Notes under the pieces: model-generated | The model's input: the letters and a program-made list of their open reading frames with translations, nothing else | The model's database searches: none | Told to the model about the DNA's origin: nothing | In this document: in pieces, positions 11,074 through 20,957 of the stretch | Layout of the letters: each line of letters begins with the position of its first letter | How positions within the stretch are numbered: position 1 is the first letter of the stretch | Position numbers and translations under genes: made by a program | NCBI RefSeq assembly: GCF_000153125.2 | Contig: NZ_CM002299.1 | Coordinates: 3,112,928-3,176,927, forward strand | Direction: 5' to 3' | DNA: 64,000 bases | From: Congregibacter litoralis KT71 | Lineage (GTDB): Bacteria; Pseudomonadota; Gammaproteobacteria; Pseudomonadales; Halieaceae

Positions 11074-12708
11074 ATGTCCATTCATCGCCCAGGGTCCCTG
11101 ATGTCACGGCCCGTAAAAACAACGGTCGCCGTGATTCTAGGCTGTATTGTCAGCACGCTCCTGACGGGCTGCGACCCGGGTGATGGGGATGATCTTCCAC
11201 CGCCGTCCGGCGACTCCACGCTGATTTACAATGCCCTGATCATCGACGGCACCGGCACCACGGCACGACGCGGCGCCGTGAGAATAGCCCGGGACAGCAT
11301 CGTCGACGTAGGGGACCTGTCCCCCATCGACGGTGAGCAGGCAATCGATGCCCGGGGGCTCGTACTGGCACCGGGCTTTATCGACACTCACAGTCACCAT
11401 GATGATGAGGGCGCGCTGCGGAACAATCCCGACGCTCTGCCCCTCCTCACCCAGGGTATTACCACCTCCGTGTTCGGACAGGATGGGGGTCATCACCTAC
11501 CCCTCGCGGACTTCCTGTCGGATTTTGACAGGGAGCCGGCGGCGGTAAACATCGCCTCCTATGTGGGCCACAATACGATCCGGGAGCGCGTCATGGGCAA
11601 CGATGCCAAACGACCCGCGAATCCGGAGGAAGTCGAGGCCATGCGCAGCCTCCTGCTCTCGGAGTTGCAGGCGGGGGCATTGGGGCTGTCCACGGGTCTC
11701 GAATATGAGCCCGGTATTTACTCCCGGCGCGAAGAAGTGCTCGCCCTGGCGGCTGCCACCGCGGCCCAGGGTGGTCGCTACATTTCCCATGTGCGATCCG
11801 AAGACAGATTTCTGTGGGACGCCATGGATGAGATCATCGATATCGGCCGACAGACCGGCATTCCCGTACAGATATCGCATATCAAACTTGCGGCAAAAAA
11901 GTTGTGGAACCAGGCGCCGGAACTCCTGGAGAAGCTTGACGCCGCCCGCGCCGAGGGCATCGACATCACGGCGGATGTTTATCCCTACGAGTATTGGGCG
12001 TCCACCATGTGGGTACTGCTGCCCGACCGAGATGCCGACAACCTCGAAGAAATCGCCTTTGTTTTGGATCAGCTAACCCCCGCATCGGGAATCATTTTCA
12101 CCCGGTACGAGGCCAACCCCGACTACGTGAATCAATCCGTCGCGGAAATTGCCAAGAGCCGCGGCACCTCCGAAGTACAAACCTTTTCGGACTTGCTCAA
12201 GGAGTCCGAGGCCTGGTCCGAAGCAAACGGCGGTGCCTCAGCAGAAATGATCATGGGGCGCTCCATGACTGAGACCGATATCGAGACGTTTTTGCGCTGG
12301 GAACACAGCAATGTCTGCAGTGACGGCGGATTTACCGGACATCCACGAGGTCACGGCAGCTTTCCGCGGGTGCTGGCCCGCTATGTGCGTGACAGACAAA
12401 CCCTCAGTCTCGAAACCGCCGTGGCGGCAATGACGTCCCGCGCCGCGAATCACATGGGTTTTGCGGACCGCGGTCGCATCGCCCCGGGTATGAAAGCAGA
12501 TCTAGTCCTTTTTGATCCCGAGAGCATTCAGGATCACGCGGGCATTCGCGATGGGCAGGTGCTATCTACGGGTGTGGACAGCGTTTGGGTAAATGGGCAG
12601 CGGGTGCTGAAAGACGGCGAATCAACGCAGGTCTTTCCGGGCCAGGTGCTGAGGCGGTCATCTCAGGAAGGCGCGTTGCCTCAAGAAGGCGGTGCAAACG
12701 CCGATTAG
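11074..12708 (+). CDS. lipoprotein N-acyl-D-amino-acid deacylase family amidohydrolase
   Basis: A 544-residue D-aminoacylase-type amidohydrolase anchored as a lipoprotein. The lipobox LLTGC puts the lipidated cysteine at residue 33. Metal ligands start with His106 and His108 in DTHSHHD. Later come histidines in RYISHVRSED and VQISHIK, and a C-terminal aspartate in NVCSDGGFTGHPRGHG. Family enzymes release D-amino acids from N-acyl derivatives, which fits recycling of D-amino acids from cell walls. An in-frame ATG at 11101 would give a tidier 24-residue lipoprotein signal and is an alternative start. Its end overlaps the convergent glycosylase gene by four bases. Confidence 0.85.
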   Translation: MSIHRPGSLMSRPVKTTVAVILGCIVSTLLTGCDPGDGDDLPPPSGDSTLIYNALIIDGTGTTARRGAVRIARDSIVDVGDLSPIDGEQAIDARGLVLAPGFIDTHSHHDDEGALRNNPDALPLLTQGITTSVFGQDGGHHLPLADFLSDFDREPAAVNIASYVGHNTIRERVMGNDAKRPANPEEVEAMRSLLLSELQAGALGLSTGLEYEPGIYSRREEVLALAAATAAQGGRYISHVRSEDRFLWDAMDEIIDIGRQTGIPVQISHIKLAAKKLWNQAPELLEKLDAARAEGIDITADVYPYEYWASTMWVLLPDRDADNLEEIAFVLDQLTPASGIIFTRYEANPDYVNQSVAEIAKSRGTSEVQTFSDLLKESEAWSEANGGASAEMIMGRSMTETDIETFLRWEHSNVCSDGGFTGHPRGHGSFPRVLARYVRDRQTLSLETAVAAMTSRAANHMGFADRGRIAPGMKADLVLFDPESIQDHAGIRDGQVLSTGVDSVWVNGQRVLKDGESTQVFPGQVLRRSSQEGALPQEGGANAD

Positions 12709-13892
12709 CGTTTCAGTGCGCTCCTCAGGCGCTGCGCCAAACGAGCGGGATACACCTTGTCCAGGGTCACCACCTCACAACCCTGGAACGCCGTAAACCG
12801 CCCCACCGCATCGGCAAACGCGTCGATCACCGGGTCATCACCAAAACTTTCCGCCTCGCAGTGGAGGCTCTTGATTTCGAGGCGCCTGTCTTTGCGATGG
12901 GCCTTGCAATCCATGCGTCCCACAAAGTCATCGCGGTACAGAAGGGGCAGGGAGAAGTAGCCGTGGCGCCGCTTGGCCGCGGGCACATAACACTCCAACT
13001 GATAATCGTAATCAAAGAGCGTCTTCAGGCGCTCCCGCTGAATCACCGCATTATCAAAGGGAGAAAGAATCCGCATACGAGGCGCGGCGCGGGGTAGCTT
13101 GCGTTCCAGCATGCCGGCCTCGACAACAAAGGCCTCACCCGGGGGACTCCTGAGCTCTTCCAATTCACCGCTCCCAAGGCCCTCTTCCACGCGGTGTTTC
13201 ACCGCTTTTCGAAGCGCTGAATCCTTACGAAGATAGGTGACGCCGCGCAGGGACACACAGGCGTGACAGCGCAGTTGCTGCTGTAACAAATGCTCGGCAA
13301 ATTCCTCGATGCCGGGGGTTTGGGTGTTTACCTGAGAGGGCAGCACACGCTCCGTGAGGTCGTAGGTTTTCTGAAAGCCCTCACGATCACTGACCATAAG
13401 CTCGCCTTCCATATACAGCTGCTCCAGTGCCTTTTTGGCGGGCTTCCAGTCCCACCAACCGGCTCTGTTCGGTCTGGTGGTTTCGAGATCCCGGGAGCGC
13501 AGGGGACCGTCAACACGAATACGCTCCAGAAGCCGTCGCATCAAAGGTCTATCGGGCGATTTAAACCAATGAACCTTGCCATTTTTAATGGCATTTTTGT
13601 AAGGCAGGGAAAAACGGAAATCCTCCATGGGTAAAAACGCCGCCGCGTGACTCCAATACTCAAAGATCTTTCGCTCGGTCAGCAACTGGTTCGTCATGGT
13701 GGGAATAAATCCCGGAACCCGGGAGTAAAGAACATGATGATGGGCGCGCTCAACCACGGAGATCGAATCGATCTGCACGTAGCCCAGATGATTGATGGCG
13801 TTAACCGCACCCGCAATACCACTGCCAAAGGGTTTTGATTGCAGCAGGCCCTGGGCAGCCAGGGCATGCCGGCGAAGTCGGGGGATGCTCAT
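12705..13892 (-). CDS. YcaQ/AlkX-type winged-helix DNA glycosylase
   Basis: A 395-residue member of the HTH_42 family (PF06224). It has the family motif Gln40-Ile41-Asp42 in LGYVQIDSISVVERAHHHVL, the Q-hydrophobic-D triad of YcaQ (AlkX) that replaces QxQ of AlkZ. Three winged-helix units are expected across the protein. E. coli YcaQ removes bulky alkylated bases and unhooks interstrand crosslinks. The gene lies five bases downstream of the lipoprotein gene at 13898 and overlaps the convergent deacylase by four bases. The substrate range here is inferred from the triad. Confidence 0.85.
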   Translation of the reverse strand: MSIPRLRRHALAAQGLLQSKPFGSGIAGAVNAINHLGYVQIDSISVVERAHHHVLYSRVPGFIPTMTNQLLTERKIFEYWSHAAAFLPMEDFRFSLPYKNAIKNGKVHWFKSPDRPLMRRLLERIRVDGPLRSRDLETTRPNRAGWWDWKPAKKALEQLYMEGELMVSDREGFQKTYDLTERVLPSQVNTQTPGIEEFAEHLLQQQLRCHACVSLRGVTYLRKDSALRKAVKHRVEEGLGSGELEELRSPPGEAFVVEAGMLERKLPRAAPRMRILSPFDNAVIQRERLKTLFDYDYQLECYVPAAKRRHGYFSLPLLYRDDFVGRMDCKAHRKDRRLEIKSLHCEAESFGDDPVIDAFADAVGRFTAFQGCEVVTLDKVYPARLAQRLRSALKR

Positions 13893-13897
13893 CTACG

Positions 13898-14839
13898 TCA
13901 GTCCAGGATCCCCGATAACCAGTGCAGCGTATTCAGGGCGAACTGGGCGTTCTCCTGAGCAATGGGTGCGTTCATGCCCATGGGCCGGCGCTCTTCACCC
14001 AGGGTCTGGGCACTAAACATTGCCGCCTCTCCAAACACCGCAACACGTCCTCCACCAAAGGATAGGGCGATACCCTGATACCAACCCTCAATATCGACTC
14101 TCGGTGTGCGCTCCGTGAACACCGCGGGCTCTTCGGGATAAAGCTGCTCCGTCGCCGGCCCGAACACCAGTAATGGCGCGAAGGCCCCTTCGGCCTTGAA
14201 AGCATGGCCAGTGAAGGTCGCGACGGCATTAATCTTCTCAGTCACCCGTCGGCCGTTGCTAATGCCGTGATTCCTTAAGGTGCCATTCTCCCGGGAAAAA
14301 ACGATGGGGGGTCGCGGTGATTCAAAACCTGTACGAATGGCGTAGCCGTTCTCGAATTCCACCCCAAAAGCCGCCGCCAGCGCCTTTGCAGCCGCCGGCA
14401 TGGGCATATGATCGGCAATGAGCAGTAATGCCCCCCCACCCGCCACCCACTTCCTTACGGCGGAAATTTCATCGGGGGTAAACGCCGGGTAATTAGGTAG
14501 GGACCAGTCGTTCACGTTCTTCTCGGAGAGAGCATTTGCGATGACCAGAATCCGGCCCTGGGACAGAGCCTGCGGGGTAAACCCGGCGCTCAGGGACTGC
14601 ACAACATAGCCATCACTTCGCAGGAGCTCGGCAAACGGTTTGTAGCGACCCTCCGCGGTGTGAAAGTTGTGATGGCTTTCGTCTATGAGGACAACCGGGC
14701 CCTGCCCATAGGCATAAGCAGGCCCCTCAGCTTGTGTGCTGAATGTGCTGTCGACGACCTGGGTATCCTGCGCTGCACAGGCAGCGAGGAGGAAAAACAT
14801 GCCCAGGGAACAAACCCGGAACAGATGGCGGCAAGGCAA
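13898..14839 (-). CDS. DUF4350-like lipoprotein
   Basis: A 313-residue predicted lipoprotein with lipobox LLAAC and Cys21 as the acylation site. The body resembles DUF4350/glutamine-amidotransferase-like sensor domains: VVLIDESHHNFHT near 50, RILVIANALSEKN, then WVAGGGALLLIADHMPMP, and FGGGRVAVFGEAAMFSAQ near the C-terminus. Such domains bind ligands or carbohydrates without obvious catalytic residues. It probably shares a transcript with the YcaQ-type gene five bases downstream. Role unknown. Confidence 0.7.
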   Translation of the reverse strand: MPCRHLFRVCSLGMFFLLAACAAQDTQVVDSTFSTQAEGPAYAYGQGPVVLIDESHHNFHTAEGRYKPFAELLRSDGYVVQSLSAGFTPQALSQGRILVIANALSEKNVNDWSLPNYPAFTPDEISAVRKWVAGGGALLLIADHMPMPAAAKALAAAFGVEFENGYAIRTGFESPRPPIVFSRENGTLRNHGISNGRRVTEKINAVATFTGHAFKAEGAFAPLLVFGPATEQLYPEEPAVFTERTPRVDIEGWYQGIALSFGGGRVAVFGEAAMFSAQTLGEERRPMGMNAPIAQENAQFALNTLHWLSGILD

Positions 14840-14983
14840 AACGGTTTCTCCCGGGAAACGAGGACTTCGCCAGTGTGCCCCAGAACGCCAGGGGATGCAT
14901 GTAATCGCGGCTCGGGGCTTGAAGAAGGCATGAAGAGGGCTTGCAGATGGCGTGCCCGTAAGTTGTCCCCAATCTTCACAAAC

Positions 14984-15021
14984 AAAAAAGGCTTAGGTGA
15001 ATCATCACCTAAGCCTTTTTT
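14984..15021 (-). terminator. strong bidirectional terminator after tRNA-Pro
   Basis: A perfect 17-base-pair hairpin: AAAAAAGGCTTAGGTGA, a four-base loop, then the exact complement ending TTTTTT. It sits eight bases beyond the CCA end of tRNA-Pro and would end that transcript. Because it begins with A6 and ends with T6 it can work in both directions. Confidence 0.92.
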
Positions 15022-15029
15022 GTTTTGTA

Positions 15030-15109
<80 letters not shown>

Positions 15110-15267
15110 GGCAGACCGGACTACTCAGAGAGAAGTCACGCCACTTGCCGAGGCGGCATTATACGCAAGTAATTGTTGGTGACAATGGATGAGTGCAAGT
15201 CTCAAGGCAGTTACTCTCTGCCACGCTGGGCGCCACGCAGAGCCGAGCTATTGCCGCTGAAAAAGAA

Positions 15268-15633
15268 TCAGCGCCCGGGCTTGAGCAGTTCGAGCAATTC
15301 TTCCAGGTCGTCGATGGTTTCCTGAATCACGGCATCGATATGCGTGGGGTGAACGCCTTTGGTCTTCTCGTCGGTCATGCGCTGCCGCGCCCCGCCGATG
15401 GTGTAGCCGTCATCGTAGAGCAAGGTGCGAATCTGTCGGATTGTGAGAACGTCTTCTCGCTGATAGTAGCGGCGGTTACCGCGGCGCTTGACGGGCTTGA
15501 GCTGAGGAAATTCCTGCTCCCAGTAACGCAGTACATGGGGCTTTACGGCGCAGAGTTCACTGACCTCACCAATCGTGAAGTAGCGCTTGCCCGGGATTGC
15601 CGGCAGTTCGTTATTGTGACTCGGTTCCAGCAT
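15268..15633 (-). CDS. MerR-family transcriptional regulator next to ihfA
   Basis: A 121-residue protein with a MerR helix-turn-helix and wing at about 18-85 ([20 protein letters not shown] then [16 protein letters not shown]), followed by a short helix with [12 protein letters not shown]. No cysteines for metal sensing are seen. This small regulator follows ihfA in many gammaproteobacteria, and here its start overlaps the ihfA end by 23 bases, implying coupling. Its target is not known. Confidence 0.9.
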   Translation of the reverse strand: MLEPSHNNELPAIPGKRYFTIGEVSELCAVKPHVLRYWEQEFPQLKPVKRRGNRRYYQREDVLTIRQIRTLLYDDGYTIGGARQRMTDEKTKGVHPTHIDAVIQETIDDLEELLELLKPGR

Positions 15634-15916
15634 ATTCTTCTACTCTGGCCTTGAGCTTCTGCCCTGGCCTGAAGGTTACCACTCTGCGGGCGGAAATCGG
15701 AATCTCTTCACCCGTCTTTGGGTTACGTCCGGGTCGCTGATTTTTGTCACGGAGATCGAAATTACCGAAACCCGACAGCTTTACCTGCTCATTGTTCTCC
15801 AGGCAAACGCGGATCTCTTCGAAAAACAGCTCGACTATTTCTTTCGCCTCGCGCTTGTTAAGCCCGAGTTCCTCGAATAACCGCTCTGCCATTTCGGACT
15901 TGGTCAGTGCGCTCAT
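15611..15916 (-). CDS. ihfA: integration host factor subunit alpha
   Basis: A 101-residue HU/IHF protein. The N-terminal helices [20 protein letters not shown] and the DNA-intercalating arm [20 protein letters not shown] identify the alpha subunit, which pairs with IhfB to bend DNA sharply at specific sites. It is the last core gene of the pheST operon, 66 bases after pheT, as in other gammaproteobacteria, and is followed by the overlapping MerR-like gene. Confidence 0.97.
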   Translation of the reverse strand: MSALTKSEMAERLFEELGLNKREAKEIVELFFEEIRVCLENNEQVKLSGFGNFDLRDKNQRPGRNPKTGEEIPISARRVVTFRPGQKLKARVEEYAGTESQ

Positions 15917-15982
15917 GTTTAACCGCCCCGGTGAAACCTTGCCTGGAAACTTAGACGTTGCGTTAGACGTTTATTGGGAACG

Positions 15983-18361
15983 CTAACCGCGAAGCTCCGC
16001 TTGATAGTTTTCTTTTAGTGAATCAACAACTTGCTGAATACATGTGTTGACTTCATTATCATCAAGAGTGCGCGAATGGTCCTGAAAAGTCAAACCTAGA
16101 GCGACACTTTTTCTAGCAGGATCAATGCCTTTGCCCTCATAGACATCAAAGAGGGTTAAGTCTTGAAGGTAAGCGCCTGCGGTAGCTCGAACATTGGCTA
16201 GAAGTTCACCAGCTTTGACCGTTTTGTCGACGATCACGGCAATATCGCGACGCAAAGCCGGATATCGGGAGACCGGCGTAAAGGCCGGAATAGCCGCCGC
16301 GCGCAGCATCTCGAGGTCCAGTTCAGCGACCACCACGGGCAGATCGAAGTCCAACTTCTTTTGCAAAGTGGGATGTAAAACCCCCACAAAACCCACGGTC
16401 TCATCACCGCGCTTGAGCCAGGCGGTCTGGCCGGGGTGCAGGCCACTGCGCTCCCCCGCTTCAAAACGGAAGGAGGCCGCGTCGCCGGTTAAGGCCAACA
16501 GGGCTTCTACATCCCCCTTGAGATCATAGAAATCCGCGTTGCGTCCGGGATCAGCCCAGCCTTCGGCAGCCTGGGAACCACAGACCAGCATCGCCAGCCC
16601 CGGTCGCTGGGTCAGGCCCTCGGAGCCGGGCACAAAGCGCAGCCCGGTCTCAAAGAGACGCACCCGCGGTTGCTGGCGCTTGACGTTGTGCTGAGCAGTT
16701 CGCAACAACCCCGCCAAGAGGCTGCTGCGCATCACCGCGTGCTCCGGGGAAATCGGATTGTTAAGTGCGACAGGCTCTATCGCCGGATCGAGGGCTTTTT
16801 GGATATCGGCATCCACGAAGCTGTAGCAAATCGCCTCAAAGTAATCCCTCGCCACAAGAGCCCGGCGCAGTTGCTGGAGATGCAGCTTTTCCTCGGGAAT
16901 AGCCGGCAGGACCACATCCGCGCGGATGCGTGTCACGGGCAGATTGTTGTAACCGTAAACCCGGGCCAGCTCCTCAAGAAGATCCGCCTCGATTCGCAGG
17001 TCAAAACGCCAGCTGGGTACGGCACATTCCCAGCCGTCCTCCACCGCTGACACCTCCAGGCCCACACCTCGGAGAATACGCTCAACCGTCTCGGACTCGA
17101 TGATGACGCCCAGGAGGCGCTCGATGCGCGCTGCGCGCAGGTGAATTGGCGCCGGTGCCGGCAGGTCTTGCTCCGATACTGCCTCGGTGATGGGACCTGC
17201 TGCTCCCCCGACGATCTCTAACAACAGCTCCGTGGCCCGTTCCATGGCACGACGCTGGAGTTCAAAGTCCACGCCTCGCTCAAAGCGATGGGAAGAGTCC
17301 GTGTGCAAGCCAAAGGCTCGCGCCTGGCCGCTCAGGGGAACCGGCGCAAAGAAGGCCGACTCCAGCAGGAGTCGCGTGGTGCCCTCGCCCACGGCGGAGT
17401 CCGCACCGCCCATGATGCCGGCAAACGCCAGGGGACCCTCGTGATCAGCAATCACAAGATTGTTGCTGCCCAGGGTGATCGTCTGATCGTTTAGCAGCTT
17501 CAGGGTTTCCCCCGGATTGGCCTCGCGCACCACAATACCGCCTTTGATCTTGTCCAGATCGAAGGCATGCATGGGCTGACCGAATTCCAGAAGGAGGTAA
17601 TTGGTGACATCCACTGCGGCATCGATGCTACGCACACCGCAGCGACGAAGCTTCTCCTGCATCCACAGGGGCGATGGTCGACTCAGATCCACGCCATCGA
17701 TCACACGGCAGAGATAGCGGGGGCAACGTGCGCTTGCGCGCAGGTCCACGGTCACCGCCTCGTCGCTGGTAAGCTCCTGGGCATTCTCGGGCGGCGCACA
17801 CACTGCCAGATCGTTAAGCAAGCCCACTTCCCGGGCGATGCCCGCCATACCCAGACAGTCCGAGCGATTGGGGGTAAGCCCGATCTCAATGCTCACGTCA
17901 TCGAGCTTGAGGTATTCCCGAAGATCCGTGCCGACGGGCGCGTCACCCGGCAGCTCAAGAATGCCATCCTTTTCTTCGGACAATCCGAGCTCTGAGGCCG
18001 CGCAGAGCATGCCCTGGGACTCCACGCCCCGCAGCTTGGCGGCCTTGATGGCAAAGTCACCGGGGAGCATGGCCCCTACAACCGCCAAAGGTGTCTTGAG
18101 ACCTTTTCGGGCATTCGGTGCGCCACAGACGATCTGCAGGGGGGAGCCGTTGCCGGCATCCACGGTACACACCTGCAGCTTGTCCGCATCCGGATGCTGC
18201 ACCGCTTCGGTAATCTCCGCCACAATCACGCCCGAGAAAGCCCCGGCGACGGGCTCGATGGCGTCCACCTCGAGACCGGCCATGGTGATCTGGTGCCCCA
18301 GGGCCTCGGTACTGAGCGCGGGATTCACCCACTCTCGCAGCCATTGCTCGCTAAATTTCAC
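15983..18361 (-). CDS. pheT: phenylalanine-tRNA ligase subunit beta
   Basis: A 792-residue PheRS beta chain of normal length. An OB-fold tRNA-binding domain lies at about 40-150 (VAEITEAVQHPDADKLQVC), followed by the B3/B4 editing domain, the B5 domain, the catalytic-like core and a C-terminal anticodon-binding FDX-ACB domain (PVSRYPALRRDIAVIVDKTV). The subunit helps charge tRNA-Phe as an alpha2-beta2 enzyme and edits mischarged Tyr. The start is GTG, preceded by AAGGA at eight bases. It follows pheS by 111 bases. Confidence 0.97.
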   Translation of the reverse strand: MKFSEQWLREWVNPALSTEALGHQITMAGLEVDAIEPVAGAFSGVIVAEITEAVQHPDADKLQVCTVDAGNGSPLQIVCGAPNARKGLKTPLAVVGAMLPGDFAIKAAKLRGVESQGMLCAASELGLSEEKDGILELPGDAPVGTDLREYLKLDDVSIEIGLTPNRSDCLGMAGIAREVGLLNDLAVCAPPENAQELTSDEAVTVDLRASARCPRYLCRVIDGVDLSRPSPLWMQEKLRRCGVRSIDAAVDVTNYLLLEFGQPMHAFDLDKIKGGIVVREANPGETLKLLNDQTITLGSNNLVIADHEGPLAFAGIMGGADSAVGEGTTRLLLESAFFAPVPLSGQARAFGLHTDSSHRFERGVDFELQRRAMERATELLLEIVGGAAGPITEAVSEQDLPAPAPIHLRAARIERLLGVIIESETVERILRGVGLEVSAVEDGWECAVPSWRFDLRIEADLLEELARVYGYNNLPVTRIRADVVLPAIPEEKLHLQQLRRALVARDYFEAICYSFVDADIQKALDPAIEPVALNNPISPEHAVMRSSLLAGLLRTAQHNVKRQQPRVRLFETGLRFVPGSEGLTQRPGLAMLVCGSQAAEGWADPGRNADFYDLKGDVEALLALTGDAASFRFEAGERSGLHPGQTAWLKRGDETVGFVGVLHPTLQKKLDFDLPVVVAELDLEMLRAAAIPAFTPVSRYPALRRDIAVIVDKTVKAGELLANVRATAGAYLQDLTLFDVYEGKGIDPARKSVALGLTFQDHSRTLDDNEVNTCIQQVVDSLKENYQAELRG

Positions 18362-18472
18362 TGATCAATTCCTTTTTACCAAAACACTGCAGCGCTCTTG
18401 CCATGGGTTTGAGCGCGGTTACTCCAGAGAGCTTCCCGCGCGGCAACGAACGCCCCGCGACCGCAATCGCCG

Positions 18473-19495
<1,023 letters not shown>

Positions 19496-19538
19496 TTACC
19501 CGTAAGAACACTCTTGTAAGGCCAAAGGAAATGGCCAC

Positions 19539-19568
19539 AAAAAAAGGGAAAAGGCTGGGCCCTTTCCC
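19539..19568 (-). terminator. terminator/attenuator between rplT and pheS
   Basis: On the coding strand, GGGAAAGGGC, a three-base loop and GCCTTTTCCC are followed by seven T residues, a textbook intrinsic terminator. It lies 60 bases after the rplT stop and about 50 bases before pheS. In E. coli the equivalent position holds the pheM leader and its attenuator. I find no Phe-rich leader peptide here. A further hairpin (GGCCA/TGGCC, 19521-19536) lies just downstream. Confidence 0.88.
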
Positions 19569-19628
19569 TTTGATTTTCCGTGTTGCAAGCCCTACCGCTT
19601 TCGCGGCGGGATCTAACCAGCCAGGGGC

Positions 19629-19988
19629 TCAGGCAGCGAGAGCTGCCTTGGCTTGCTCCACGACTGCTGCAAAGGCTGGCTTGTCATGTACGGCGAGATC
19701 CGCCAGTACGCGACGATCCAAACCGATGTCGGCTTTCTTCAGGCCGTTGATCAGCTTGCTGTAAGTCAAACCATTGGCACGGGACTGGGCGTTGATACGC
19801 GTGATCCACAGGGCACGGAACTGACGCTTGCGCTGACGACGGTCACGATAGGCGTACTGACCTGCTTTTGTGACGGCCTGCTTGGCTACGCGAAAGACGC
19901 GTGAACGCGCTCCGTAATAACCTTTGGCTTGCTTCAGAATTTTCTTGTGTCGGCGATGGGCGACGACACCACGTTTTACGCGAGGCAT
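19629..19988 (-). CDS. rplT: 50S ribosomal protein L20
   Basis: A 119-residue protein beginning [20 protein letters not shown] and ending with a helix-rich C-terminus, the full length of L20. It binds 23S rRNA early in large-subunit assembly and, in E. coli, represses the rpmI-rplT mRNA. It lies 26 bases after rpmI. Confidence 0.98.
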   Translation of the reverse strand: MPRVKRGVVAHRRHKKILKQAKGYYGARSRVFRVAKQAVTKAGQYAYRDRRQRKRQFRALWITRINAQSRANGLTYSKLINGLKKADIGLDRRVLADLAVHDKPAFAAVVEQAKAALAA

Positions 19989-20014
19989 AGTATTCTCCTG
20001 TCCTTAATAAACGC

Positions 20015-20209
20015 TTAGCGCGCCCGCAACATGCGGTCGATGAGCACTTTGTCATTGTCGTGGATCATTGAAGTTCCACGCAGCTGACGCTTACGCTTAG
20101 TGGTCATTTTGGTCAGGATATGGCTCTTGTGCGCACTCTTGCGCTTGTAGCCGCCCGCGGTTTTTTTGAAGCGCTTAGCCGCTCCGCTGTGAATTTTTGC
20201 TTTAGGCAT
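20015..20209 (-). CDS. rpmI: 50S ribosomal protein L35
   Basis: A 64-residue very basic protein, starting [20 protein letters not shown], that matches L35 along its length. It lies between infC and rplT in the usual order and is 114 bases downstream of infC. Confidence 0.98.
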   Translation of the reverse strand: MPKAKIHSGAAKRFKKTAGGYKRKSAHKSHILTKMTTKRKRQLRGTSMIHDNDKVLIDRMLRAR

Positions 20210-20323
20210 TTCTCGTACTCCGCATTGGGTCCAACCTTATCCGACGGCTCCCTTTTGGGGCTTCCCGCGAATAAACAGCTGGAACTCACATCAAATTAAA
20301 TGATCCAGGGCATTCACGGGCCG

Positions 20324-20860
20324 CTAGCCATTCTTCCTTTTCGGGGCAATAACCATGGTCATCTGCCGGCCTTCCATTTTCGGAAACTGCTCGACACCGC
20401 CAAGTTCCGCAAGATCGGCTTCTACTCGCTTGAGCAGCTCCATGCCGATCTCCTGGTGAGCCATCTCACGACCGCGAAACCGCAGCGTGACTTTGGCCTT
20501 ATCCCCGTTCTCGAGGAAACGCACCAGGTTGCGTAGTTTTACCTGGTAGTCTCCTTCCTCCGTCCCTGGACGAAACTTCATTTCTTTAAGCTGCGTGCGC
20601 TTTTGCTTTTTCTTCTGGGCGTTTTTCTGCTTCTTCGCCTCGAAGATGTGCTTGCCGTAATCCATGACCTTACAGACCATGGGATCCGACTGATCCGCAA
20701 TCAGTACAAGGTCCATGCCGGCAGCTTCTGCAGCCGCCCGTGCCTCAGCGAGGGGAACAATACCCACCTGCTCGCCTTCTGCACCCACCAAACGGACCTT
20801 ATCCGCGACTATTTCGTCATTGATAAGGGATCTTTTGCCCTTACCGCTATCTTTGCTGAT
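20324..20860 (-). CDS. infC: translation initiation factor IF-3, apparent ATC start
   Basis: Translation from the ATC at 20860 gives 178 residues, close to the 180 of E. coli IF-3, beginning (M)[22 protein letters not shown] lies seven bases before this codon. No ATG, GTG or TTG upstream fits, and starting at the internal TTG (20791) would remove the conserved INDEI helix. The body has the linker [20 protein letters not shown] and the C-terminal domain. Non-canonical starts (ATT in E. coli) allow IF-3 to repress its own translation, and the same is likely here. The factor checks initiator tRNA selection and keeps the subunits apart. Confidence 0.95.
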   Translation of the reverse strand: MSKDSGKGKRSLINDEIVADKVRLVGAEGEQVGIVPLAEARAAAEAAGMDLVLIADQSDPMVCKVMDYGKHIFEAKKQKNAQKKKQKRTQLKEMKFRPGTEEGDYQVKLRNLVRFLENGDKAKVTLRFRGREMAHQEIGMELLKRVEADLAELGGVEQFPKMEGRQMTMVIAPKRKNG

Positions 20861-20957
20861 TGCTGTTCTCCAATTCTGCGCTCCTCATTCGGGAGCCTTG
20901 TATCAATTCTTTGCTCGAAGCCCTACGCCTGCGCCCCGTATCGGTCGTCTCCGATCT

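Noticed and set aside
19569..19628. Phe-rich leader peptide upstream of pheS
   Set aside because: No short frame with a run of Phe codons exists between rplT and the terminator.
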